NCBI GenBank assembly: GCA_016785225.1
Contig: JAFBJZ010000827.1
Coordinates: 1,187,001-1,251,000, forward strand
Length of the DNA: 64,000 nucleotides
Reading direction: 5' to 3'
Source of the DNA: Psettodes erumei
Lineage: Eukaryota; Chordata; Actinopteri; Pleuronectiformes; Psettodidae
The notes under the pieces are model-generated. The model saw nothing but the letters and a program-made list of their open reading frames with translations. It was not told where the DNA came from and searched no databases. Made by a program: the position numbers and the translations under genes. Below are positions 1 through 12,200 of this stretch, piece by piece; within the stretch, counting starts at the first letter, position 1; each line of letters starts with the position of its first letter.

Positions 1-250
1 GGACGACCCTCTGCTCATGCTGGCTCTGAACTCAGCCAAGATCGCCAGTGATGCCCTGTACAAGAAGGACTTCAACAAGTCCAAGACCAAGTTCCACCTG
101 CCGGTGGACATGATGGCCTTTGAGCTGGCCAAGAAGAACCAGATCCAGGTCAACCACGCCAACTACATCACCCGCCTGCACAACTGGACTTGCCTGCCAG
201 ACTCCAATGATGTGGTCCTGGCCAGACATGCGTATAGCCTCCAGAGTGAT
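1..250 (+). CDS. neb: neb: 3' part of a 312-nt three-module exon (truncated by the window)
   Basis: The window opens inside the large exon that closes a super-repeat. Modules 5-7 are fused in this exon type, and only its last 250 nt are present. The exon ends LQSD before a GTGAGT donor at 251. By comparison with the copy at 1,143-1,454, about 62 nt of the exon are missing upstream. Its last codons differ from the copy (LARHAYSLQSD against QARKAYDLQSD). Confidence 0.95.
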
Positions 251-3200
251 GTGAGTATAAATCAATGCATTTGTGCTGTGTTTTCATGTCTATGAATCCA
301 TATTTGTTTTTGAAGTGAACACCCTTTTAACCATAAGACACCTGTGATTGTTTTGTTCAGGCTGTTTACAAGGAGGATCTGAAGATGTTGCAGGGTATTG
401 GATGGGTGCCTATAGGTTCACTGGATGTTGAGAAGGTGAAGAAAGCCGGTGAGATCCTGAGTGAGAAGAAGTATCGCCAGCACCCGAGCAACTTCAGGTT
501 CAAAGGCACCACTGAGGACATGCCCATGGTGCTGGCTAAGGCCAATGCTCATGTTATGAACAAGGTATGAAATCATATTCAAAGAATTAGTAAGAATAAT
601 ATGAGAAACTCCACTGACTGTAGATAAGGACATTATAAGGAAATGTTTTTGCCATATCATAACAATGCATACATGGAGAGTTCATAATGTGTTTAATTAT
701 TGTGCTGTTGGTTTGTGTGACTGCAGAAATCTTATATTGAAGCCTGGGAGAATGAGAAGATGAAGATCCACATCATGCCTGATGCCATGGATGTTCTTTT
801 GGCCAAGGCCAACAATGTCAACTACAGTTTGGTATGTTGAAAATTAAAACAGTTAAGGTGGTGCAGCTACTTTTATTTATGAATTACACCACTGGTATAT
901 TGAAATACTCAATGTGTCTGAGGTGTTTGTGTTTGTTTACAGAAAAAGTACAAGCAGGCTAATGAAGATGCTAAGAAGAAGGGCTATGATCTGCGCAACG
1001 ATGCCATTTCCATCATCGCAGCCAGGGCTTCCAGGGACATTGCCAGTGATGTAAGCTGTTGGATTTCACTTACGATACACATTTACCATACATGTATTGC
1101 TGTACATTTAACCATGGAACTTCCTTTTCATTTTTATTCCAGTACAAGTACAAGACAGGATATCGTAAGCAGGTGGGCCACCACATCGGTGCTCGCTGCA
1201 TCCAGGACGACCCTCTGCTCATGCTTGCTCTGAACTCAGCCAAGATTGCCAGTGATGCCCTGTACAAGAAGGACTTCAACAAGTCCAAGACCAAGTTCCA
1301 CCTGCCAGTGGACATGATGGCCTTTGAGCTGGCCAAGAAGAACCAGATCCAGGTCAACCACGCCAACTACATCACCCGCCTGCACAACTGGACTTGCCTG
1401 CCAGACTCCAATGATGTGGTCCAGGCCAGGAAAGCCTATGACCTCCAGAGTGATGTGAGTATAAATCAATGCATTTATGCTGTGTTTTCATGTCTATGAA
1501 TCCATATTTGTTTTTAATGTTTACACATTTTTAACCATAAGACACCTGTGGTTTTTGTGTTCAGGCTGTTTACAAGGAGGAACTGAAGATGTTGCAGGGT
1601 ATTGGATGGGTGCCTATAGGTTCACTGGACGTTGAGAAGGTGAAGAAAGCTGGTGAGATCCTGAGTGAGAAGAAGTATCGCCAGCACCCGAGCAACTTCA
1701 GGTTCAAAGGCACCACTGAGGACATGCCCATGGTGCTGGCTAAGGCCAACGCTCATGTTATGAACAAGGTATGAAATCATATTCAAAGAATTAGTAAGAA
1801 TAATATGAAACAACTCCACTGACTGTAGATAAGGACATTATAAGGAAATGTTTTTACCATATCATAACAATGCATACATGTAGAGTTCATAATGTGTTTA
1901 ATTCTTGTGCTGTTGGTTTGTGTGAGTGCAGAAATCTTATATCGAAGCCTGGGAGAATGAGAAGATGAAGATCCACATCATGCCTGATGCCATGGATGTT
2001 CTTCTGGCCAAGGCCAACAATGTCAACTACAGTTTGGTATGTTGAAAATTAAAACAGTTAAGGTGGTGCAGCTACTTTTATTTATGAATTACACCACTGG
2101 TATATTGAAATACTCAATGTGTCTGAGGTGTTTGTGTTTGTTTACAGAAAAAGTACAAGCAGGCTAATGAAGATGCTAAGAAGAAGGGCTATGATCTGCG
2201 CAACGACGCCATTTCCATCATCGCAGCCAGGGCTTCCAGGGACATTGCCAGTGATGTAAGCGTAGAACATTTTCTCTTTTCTCTTATTGGACAAATGACA
2301 TGCATTTTACTGTAGGCAGGTAATTATTGTTTGCCACTTTGTGGATGGTGAATAGATGATTTCATTTTACCCATTGTAGAAAGTAGACAAAGACAATAAT
2401 ATAATTTCTTTTTTATTCCAGTACAAGTACAAAACTGGGTACCGTAAGCAGGTGGGTCACCACATCGGCGCTCGCTGCGTCCAGGATGACCCTCTGCTCA
2501 TGCTGGCTCTGAACTCAGCCAAGATTGCCAGTGACGCCCTGTACAAGAAGGACTTCAACAAGTCCAAGACCAAGTTCAACCTGCCGGTGGACATGATGGC
2601 CTTTGAGCTGGCCAAGAAGAACCAGATCCAGGTCAACCACGCCAACTACATCACCCGCCTGCACAACTGGACTTGCCTGCCAGACTCCAATGATGTGGTC
2701 CAGGCCAGGAAAGCCTATGACCTCCAGAGTGATGTGAGTGTCGCTTTCTTGCTCATTTGTTTCCCATTGTCCTTCATTTTATGTTCTTGCTGCAAAGTGT
2801 GCCAGGAGTTAAATTCTGTGCCCCTGCACTTCACAGGCTGTCTACAAAGCCGACCTGAAATGGCTCCAGGGCCTGGGCTGGGTCCCCATTGGCTCAATTG
2901 ACGTGGAGAAAGCCAAGAAGGCTGCAGAGGTCTTGAGCGAACGCAATTACCGCCAGCACCCCAGCACCGTTCCCTTCACCAGCCCCACAGATTCAGTCAA
3001 CCTGGTTCTGGCAAAGAGTAACGCCATGACCATCAACAAGGTAGACGTCATGCTGACCTGTTTTGAACTGGGGATTTCACCTTGATAATCTCTTTAGTTG
3101 ATAGTTCACACTGGGAGTCTTTGTGGTTTGTTCCAGCGTCTGTATGTCGAGGCATGGGAGAAGGAAAAGACCAAGCTGCACATCAACCCTGACACTCCCG

Positions 3201-6200
3201 AGATCCTGCTCTCTCATCAGAACGCTTTCAACATGAGCAGGGTGAGTATAATGCACACGACCAGAAGGTGAATCCTGAATATTTTGAATATTAGGTGATT
3301 GTTGCTATATCTACTGTATGTCTAGACTGATTCTTGTGTTGGGAGACCTTTCTATTACTGTATAATTTTTCTCTCGGAGATGATGTATTCACATCTGTCT
3401 TTCTTTGCAGAAACAATACAGACAAGGTTACGAGGCCACAATTAAAAAGGGCTACTTCCTCCCTGTGGACGCAATCTCGGTCAAGTCTGCTAAGGCCTCC
3501 AGGGAAATCGTCAGTGATGTGAGTGACTGATGCTGCCCTGTATACAGTATCTCTGCAAATTGGTGGAATAAGACACAATGTGAGAGATGTTCCAGTTTTG
3601 ACCTAACACTTTTTTTTCTGCTGATTTATTCCAGTACAAGTACAAGACTGGATACCGTAAGCAGGTGGGCCACCACATCGGTGCCCGCTGCATCCAGGAC
3701 GACCCTCTGATCATGCTGGCTCTGAACTCAGGCAAGATCGCCAGCGACGTCCTGTACAAGAAGGACTTCAACAAGTCCAAGACCAAGTTCCACTTGCCGG
3801 TGGACATGCTGAATCTTGAGCTGGCCAAGAAATGCCAGATCCAGGTCAACCACGCCAACTACATCACCCGCTTGCACCAGTGGACTTGTCTGCCAGACTC
3901 CAATGATGTGGTCCAAGCCAGGAAAGCCTATAACCTCCAGAGTGATGTAAGCGCTTCTGTGACCTCTTCACCATACCTCAGCATATCATCCCACCTGGAC
4001 TGTGCTCATGTGTTTCAATGTGTGTGCACTTTTCCCACCAGGCTGTGTACAAAGCTGACATGGATGAGGTTGTAGGCGTAGGATGGATCCCCATTGGGTC
4101 CCTGGATGTTTTGAAGGCCAGGAACGCTGCGAAAATTCTCAGCGAACGCCATTACAGGCAGAAACCAGATCAATTCAAATATAAAACTGACATGACTTCC
4201 ATTCCCATGGTCCTGGCCAAAACAAATGCTGAAACCATCAACAAGGTAAAGAAATATCAATATTCCTCTTTAAGAAGTTTTGCACATTTGTCCGATCCTT
4301 ATCTGGTGTTTATAATTTGTGTTTTATCTCCCTTTGTTTCTCATCACAGAAAAACTACATTGCCGCTTGGGAGGCAGAAAAGATCAAGACTCACGTGACC
4401 CCCGACCTACCAGAAATTTTGCTTTCCAAAGCCAACGCATACAACATCAGCAGGGTATGTTTGTCTGTTTTGACCTGATCTAGTCTTCTATGTTCCTGTC
4501 AGTGAATATCAGTGTCACAGGCCCCGAAATTTTCGTGGTAATTGCAGTTGTAATGTGTGTATTTTCATTTCCTTTTTCAGAAATTGTACAGGGAAGGTGT
4601 TGAGGAGATCTTCAGAAAGGGCTATGACCTTAAGGCTGATGCTGTCGCTGTTAAAGCTGCCAAACACGGAAGAGAAATCATTAGTGACGTACGTAACACA
4701 AAACTGAATTCTTATCTCTCTCATTTTGATGTGTTCTTTTCTTAATCTAGTTAAATTTCTCTTTCTAATTAGTACAAGTACAAGACTGGATACCGTAAGC
4801 AGGTGGGCCACCACATCGGCGCTCGCTGCGTCCAGGATGACCCTCTGATCATGCTGGCTCTGAACTCAGCCAAGATCGCCAGTGACGCCCTGTACAAGAA
4901 GGACTTCAACAAGTCCAAGACCAAGTTCCACCTGCCAGTGGACATGCTGAATCTTGAGCTGGCCAAGAAATGCCAGATCCAGGTCAACGATTTCAACTAC
5001 AGGACTCATCTGCACAACTGGACCTGCCTGCCAGACTCCAACGACGTGGTCCAGGCCAGAAAGGCCTACGACCTGCAGAGTGACGTAAGTCATGGGAATT
5101 TTGTCCTGATAAGAAAGTCATCATTTGTTTGCGTAACACTTCTGCATTCATTATACTGTATGCATATTGTTTTAAACTCACACTTCTCATCCTCCTACTT
5201 TGCAGGCCGTCTACAAGGCTGACATGGAATGGGTCAAGGGCATGGGCTGGGTGCCGATCGGGTCGCTTGACGTGGAGAAGGCCAAGAAAGCAGCTGAGAT
5301 CCTGAGCGAAAGGAAGTACCGTCAGCATCCCAGCATCTTCAAGTTCACTGCCAGTACAAGTGACATACCATACACCCTTGCTCAGGCCAATGCCCAGACC
5401 ATGGACAAGGTAGAGATTATTTCACGCAGTTTTCATTGTATTTTATTGTTTTGTTTTCCATCAGCATTTCAACATGTTTTAGACAAAGACATCTCTGTCT
5501 CGTGATAATGATAATAATCATTATGACTCAAAAAGTCACTTCTCACTAAACTTTGTTTGTACGCCGTTTACAGAAAGCATATATTTCTGCCTGGGAGAAG
5601 GATAAGACCAACATCCACGTCATGCCCGACACCCCAGAGATCCTCCTGGCCAAACAGAACAAACTCAACACCAGTCTGGTAAAGCACTGGCTCCCCACAT
5701 AGCTGCAATTAGTAACTGATTTGTTGACTTCTACTGTAAAGGAAGTTGTCTGCTCCATATCTACTGTGTTTCGTACTATAGTACACAGCACACAGTTTAT
5801 GCTCATACGTCAGACACCTTGACAGCATCTCTCTTGTTCCCCCAGAAATATTATCGTGAAGGCTTCGTGGACGCCATCAACAAAGGCTACTTCCTTCCCA
5901 AAGATGCAATTTCTGTCCGAGCAGCCAAAGCCTCCCGAGACATCATCAGCGACGTAAGTCTGTCGCTCTGTTTAAAAAGTGTTTTTGTTGTTTTTACGAG
6001 CCACGTTCTTTCACGCCAGTGATTTCTCATGAGGAAACACATTATTTCCGTCTCAAATTTCTAGTACAAGTACAAGGCCGGTTTCCGCAAGCAGTGCGGC
6101 CACCACATCGGTGCCCTCAGCATCAACGACGACCCGCTGAGCTTACTGGCCGCCCACGTCGCCAAGATCTCCAGTGACAACATCTACAAGAAGGAGTTCA

Positions 6201-9200
6201 ACAAGACCAAGACCAAGTACAACCTGCCGGTGGACATGCTGACCCTCGAGCTGGCCAAGAAATGTCAGCAGCAAGTGAATGACTTCAACTACAGGACTCA
6301 CCTGCACCAGTGGACATGCCTGCCGGACTCCAGTGACGTGGTCCAGGCCAGAAAGGTCTACGACTTACAGAGTGATGTGAGTACATGGAGGGTGTACAGG
6401 CCTGTGGAGAGCTTGAGCTTGTTGTAAGCCCTTATTCTATTCATGCTGTTATACTAAAGAGATTTTTACTATCTTTTGTTGACTAACATGATCTGTAGAG
6501 CCCCCTTTATAAATTATTGAGACGCCTTTCTGTGATGAATACGAAACAGCCGTATTCGATGAGGTTGATCCTGATGCAGTTTGTTTTTTTTTAGGCCGTC
6601 TACAAAGCCGATCTGGAGTGGCTGAGAGGATGCGGCTGGTCGCCTCACGACTCCGTGGACGTGATCAAAGTGAGAAACGCCCAGAACGTCCTCAACGAGA
6701 GGCTGTACCGCCAACCCCCGAGCACTGTCAAGTTCACCAGCGTTGTGGACCTCCCAGCCATCGTCCTGTCCAAGCAAAACGCTGACATCCTCAGTGATGT
6801 GAGTAACGATGCCGTCCAGCGCGCTAAAGAGGCTTTTCTCTGGTGACTTTAAAAAACTTAAACTGAATGTTTTGTGCATATATCCGTCTGACAGAGGAAG
6901 TATAGGGAAGTCTGGGATAAAGACAAGCTCACCATTCACATGCCACCTGACACCCCAACCTTTGAACTGTCCAAGGCCAACTCTATCAACATCAGCAATG
7001 TAAGTTTGGATTATTGCAGTTACTTGGCAATTTAAAAGATATCAGTGAATTTTGATGGAGTGACGGTGTCTCTTACGGTTTTCTTGACGATACTTCTGTT
7101 CTGTGCAGAAACTGTACACGAAGTCATGGGATGACCAGAAGGCCAAGGCCTACCACATCAAGGAGGATGCTATCTCTGTGCTGAAGGCCAGAGCTTCCAG
7201 AGATATCGTTAGCGATGTAAGGACAAACAAAGCTATGGACGGGGTTTGATCGGAGCAGATCGAGAAGTGAGCAGAATTTCAAACCAACCTTTCCCCTTCT
7301 CTCTTTTAGTACAAATACAAGACTGGATACCGTAAGCAGGTGGGCCACCACATCGGTGCTCGCTGCGTCCAGGACGACCCTCTGATCATGCTGGCTATGA
7401 ACTCAGCCAAGATCGCCAGTGACGCCCTGTACAAGAAGGACTTCAACAAGTCCAAGACCAAGTTCAACCTGCCGGTGGACATGCTGACGCTTGAGCTGGC
7501 CAAGAAATGCCAGATCCAAGTCAACGACTTCAACTATAGGAACTATTTGCACCAGTGGACTTGTCTGCCAGACTCCAACGACGTGGTCCAGGCCAGAAAG
7601 GCCTACGACCTCCAGAGTGATGTAGGTTTATGGTCGTGCACATGGATAGCACTCATTTGCATGCACTATTCATTCATTACAGTGATCTGTCATATTTTAA
7701 TTATTGTCTCTTTGATTGACATGTTGTTGCTGCTTTGTTTCATCAGGCTGTGTACAAAGCTGATATGGAATGGATACGTGGATGTGGATGGATGCCCCAC
7801 GAGTGTGTGGATGTTTTGAAGGTGAAGCATGCACAGAAGATCCTGGCTGATGTAAGTCTGACCATTCTTTACAAACGGATTTGTAACATGTCATAAAGAC
7901 ATCTTTGGAGTTTATTTAACTGATTGTTTTCTCACATATCTTTCCTGCTTTCATGCAGAGAGGCTACCGTGTCAAGTTGGATGAGCAGCAGTACACAGTC
8001 CCAGCTGACAGGGTTGACCTGCTCTGTGCCAAGAATGCCGCTCAGGTCCTCAACGAGGTGAGGGCCACTCTCGCTCTCTAAGAACCTGCGTCTGAAGCCC
8101 TCTCTTCAGTCAAACCCCCTGATGGCAGCACTGCCAACTTTTAGGTGGTTTCAGTTTCTGAATGTGGGTTTCTCCCTCTTTTTCAGGCCAAATATCGTGA
8201 GGCCTGGCACCAGGACAAGACCAAGTACTCGCTGGTGGACACTCCACTGCTGGCAACAGCCAGAGAAGTGGCTAAGAACGTTCACCCAGTAAGACCACAA
8301 CTCCTCACGTGATTTATTCAACAAGCCCTGCAGCAATTTTATCCCCTCCTATTATCAGCATTGATAACTGATCCATCATGATAAACCTGTAAAAAGTATT
8401 TCCATTTCTTGTAGCAACTGTACACCAAAGATTGGGACAAGGTCAAGGCCACAGGGTACTACATGCCCGGAGACGCTGTGCCAATCAAGCAGTGCATCCA
8501 GACGACTAAAGTGCAGAGTAAAGTGAGTGGCTCGACAAAGTTGCATTTCTTCCTTTCATAATAAAATCATTTATCGAAAATTGTGTACAACGTTACAGCT
8601 GAGAACACACCAATATAAACGCCATGATTTCGTTCTGTCCTGCAGCACAAGTACCTGGAGTCGTACCGTAAGCAGGTCGGCCACCACATCGGCGCTCGCT
8701 GCGTGGAAGACGACCCCCTGATGATGCTGGCCGTGAACTCGGCCAAGATCGCCAGTGACGCCCTGTACAAGAAGGACTTCAACAAGTCCAAGACCAAGTT
8801 CAAGCTGCCAGTGGACATGCTTCAGTTTGAACAGGCCAAGAAATGCCAGTTCCAAGTCAACGACGACAACTACAGAACTCGCCTGCACCAGTGGACCTGT
8901 CTGCCGGACCAGAACGACGTCATCCAGGCCCGCAAAGCGTACGATCTCCAGAGCGACGTGAGTGCTCCGAGGAAGGGTATCAAACTGGGACTTATTTTTC
9001 ATATTTCACACGATTAATTGATTTTCTCTTAACCTGCTTTTCTTTGCTCCTGACCTCAGAATGTGTACAAGGCCGACCTGGAGTGGCTCCGTGGCTGCGG
9101 CTGGGTGGCAGCCGACTCTGTTGACCACGTCAAGGTCAAGAAAGCCCAAGAGATTCTCAATGAGGTAGGTTCACTGTGTTGTGCTCTTTATAGTCTTTGG

Positions 9201-12200
9201 AGTTGGGTTGGGCTTTATTTGCCCATTTCGGCGTCAGTACGTCGTGTCTCACCTTTATTTTCTCATTACATTTGCAGAGGCTTTACAAGAAGGGCGCCAT
9301 GGAAGGCTTCGGAAAATTCACCCTGGTTGTCGACCGCCCGGAGATCATTTTAGCGAAGATAAATGCTGCCAACCTCAGCGACGTATGTTCGCTTCTAATG
9401 TGTAAATTGTTACATTTTAAAGGTGCATATCAATAATTATCAAATCTAAGTCATGTATTTTCCTCCCCGCTGTAGCTGAAGTACAAAGAAACGTTCAATG
9501 CAGAAAAGGGTCATTACATCGGTTCAGATGACACTCCTCAGCTGGCCCACAGCAGGGAAGTGTCTAAGAACATCAGTGAGGTAAGTGAGGCAAATTCAGT
9601 TTCTTCATTTGTAGACTGTATATCATATATTCATTTTTAAACTTTGTGCCTGTTTTGTGAACTTTCAGAAACTCTACAAGCAGCAGTGGGATCAGACTAA
9701 GGCCCAAAGCTACGAGCTGAACCATGAATACATCCCGCTGCTCGCCTGCAAGAAGAGCAGGGAGATTGCTAGTGACGTGAGTGTCCTGCACTTCTTTACA
9801 GCGGGCGCCACTGTCTTATAGTGTGTAACCAAATTCAGACGTTTATTGTTGCGTATCCTACCAGGTCAAGTACAAGGATTCCCATGAGAAGGCCAAGGGT
9901 CACTACATGGCCGGCACCCTGGTGGATTTCCCCGAGGTGATGCGTTGTGGACAGCAGGAGAAGAACAAGGGGCTGGTAAGCTGCTGTTGATAGTTGCTCC
10001 ATTTGTCACATCAACCTCTCAGCAGCGTCACTAATGGCTCGTGCCGCGTGCGTCTTTGCAGAGGCTCTACCACCAGAACTACCATCACGCCAAGACCAAG
10101 ATCCACATCCCACCCGACGTCATCGCCAACCAGGTGGCTAAGCGTTGCCAGGACATGCTCAGCGACGTCCTCTACCGCACCTACCTGCACCAGTGGACTT
10201 GCCATCCTGAGCAGGAGGACGCCATCCGTGCCCGCAAGACTAACGAGATCCTCAGTGATGTAGGTCCTCGGCCACGTTCTGCACGTCTGCCGACTGCAAC
10301 CGATTGTTGCGCGACTGCCTGAGGCAGATGATTGGACAAACTCAAATCCACCGTTTTAAAATTTTATATTGGATATAGAAGCACTTAAAGTAATTGTGTT
10401 CATACATACGATATGTTCTTAATCTGCTGTTATTTAAGCTTGCTTTTTGCTGCTGACGTTTCATAGGTGTTCTACAAGGACGACCTGAACTGGATGAAGG
10501 GCATCGGTTGCTACGTCTGGGATACGCCAGAGATCCTCCGTGCCAAGAAGTCCTACGAGCTGCAGAGTGATGTGAGTAACAATGCCTGAGATCGAAACAT
10601 AACTCACTGCTTCTGGTTTGCTGAGCCAACTTAGATCTACCATATCATTTAGAAATAGTTAAAAGTCCTTTGTTTGTGGAAGTGTGTCAACTTACTCATG
10701 TAACATCTTCCCTTGTAGCTGAAATACAGAGTGGATGCCAAGAAAGACTTCAACAATTACTCCATCGTGACCGACACCCCGGTTTATGTGACCGCTGTTC
10801 TGGGCCACACCTGGGCCAGCGACGTGAGTGAACCGCACCTTTAAAACAAGAATATCATCTGAGTTTAAAATGCCCGCCTCCAATCAAGTGCTTTAATGAG
10901 ATGATTGTCGTTGACAGCTCAACTACAGGGAGGCGTATCACAAGGAGAAGCACATGTACACCACTGTCCTGGATACCTACGACTACGCCAGATGCCACAA
11001 CTTCAAAAACTTCTTCAGCAACGTGAGTGAAGATAAAAATGACTTATGTGTCTGTCCGTCAGTGACAAGAGTTAAGATATTAGCGTTATATTAGATAGAT
11101 ATTGTGTGTAAATGCAACAATATGTTGATGATGTTCTGTTTTCTGTCAACAGAAAAACTACACAGCTGCCTGGGACAAAATCAAAGCCAAGAGCTACCAG
11201 ATTCCTTATGATTCACACGCCTTGAAACATGCCAAGCAACAGAAGATCGTCCTGAGTAACGTGAGTTCAGCTCTGAGCTCTGCTAATGTCATTCCATATT
11301 TAGATTTTCCTCTTCTCTTCGTGTGTTTGACTGTTGACGGTTAAGAGACGATACCAATCATCATCGCCCCTTTAGGTGAAGTACAAGGAGGATTACGAGA
11401 AGTTCAAATCCCTCTACAGTCTCCCCAAGTCCATTGAGGACGATCCTGCCACTGCTCGCTGCCTCAAGGCTGGAAAGCTGGTCCTGGACGTAAGTCACAT
11501 TTGTTTTGGATAGTGGACCCAAATAAGCAACTAAAATTCATCCAGCTGTGTAGATTTTATTTGTGCATACATAATGCAGGAACCATCTGGTGTCTTTCTT
11601 CATAGCGTCTGTACAAGCAGAACTACGAGAAGACCAAGGCCAAGAACCACATCCCGCCGGACATGCTGGAGATCCTGTCTGCCCGCAACACCCAGGCCAC
11701 CATCAGTGGAATCCACTACCGCAAGTACCTGCACCAGTGGATCTGCCTGCCCGACATGCAGGTTTACGTCCAGGCGCGCAAGGTCAACGAGCAACTCAGC
11801 GACGTGAGTACCTGCCCTCAGCTTCTTGTTCGCTCACTAATGTGGAGCCACGGTGGCTACAGATACAAGAGCACATGATAATTTAGGATGTTTACATGAG
11901 CATATATTTATAAATGCACTGAAAATTCAAGGATGTGTGTCATAAAGAATAAACAGGAAACGAGACAGTTTTGGAGCCTGTTTTCTGCCAAAACTCACTT
12001 CACTTGTGTGTTTTGTCGCATCTCTCCAGATCTTCTACAAGGATGATCTCAACTGGCTGAAGGGCATCGGCTGCTATGCCTGGGATACACCAGAGATCCT
12101 CCGTGTCAAGCATGCTGGCGATCTTCAGAGCGAGGTTAGTCCGACTGGCAAAATCATTATTCATTTCCAGCTGCTCGGTTTACAACCTCACAACATTCGA

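Noticed and set aside
1070..5093. Minus-strand open frames (60-110 codons) opposite the large neb exons
   Set aside because: They recur at the same place in every 312-nt exon and are antisense shadows of GC-rich repeated coding sequence. They have no start, splice or domain support.
1..8957. Regularly spaced near-identical repeats resembling a repeat array
   Set aside because: The repeats are in-frame nebulin exons with splice sites in a vertebrate gene. CRISPR-type explanations do not apply.
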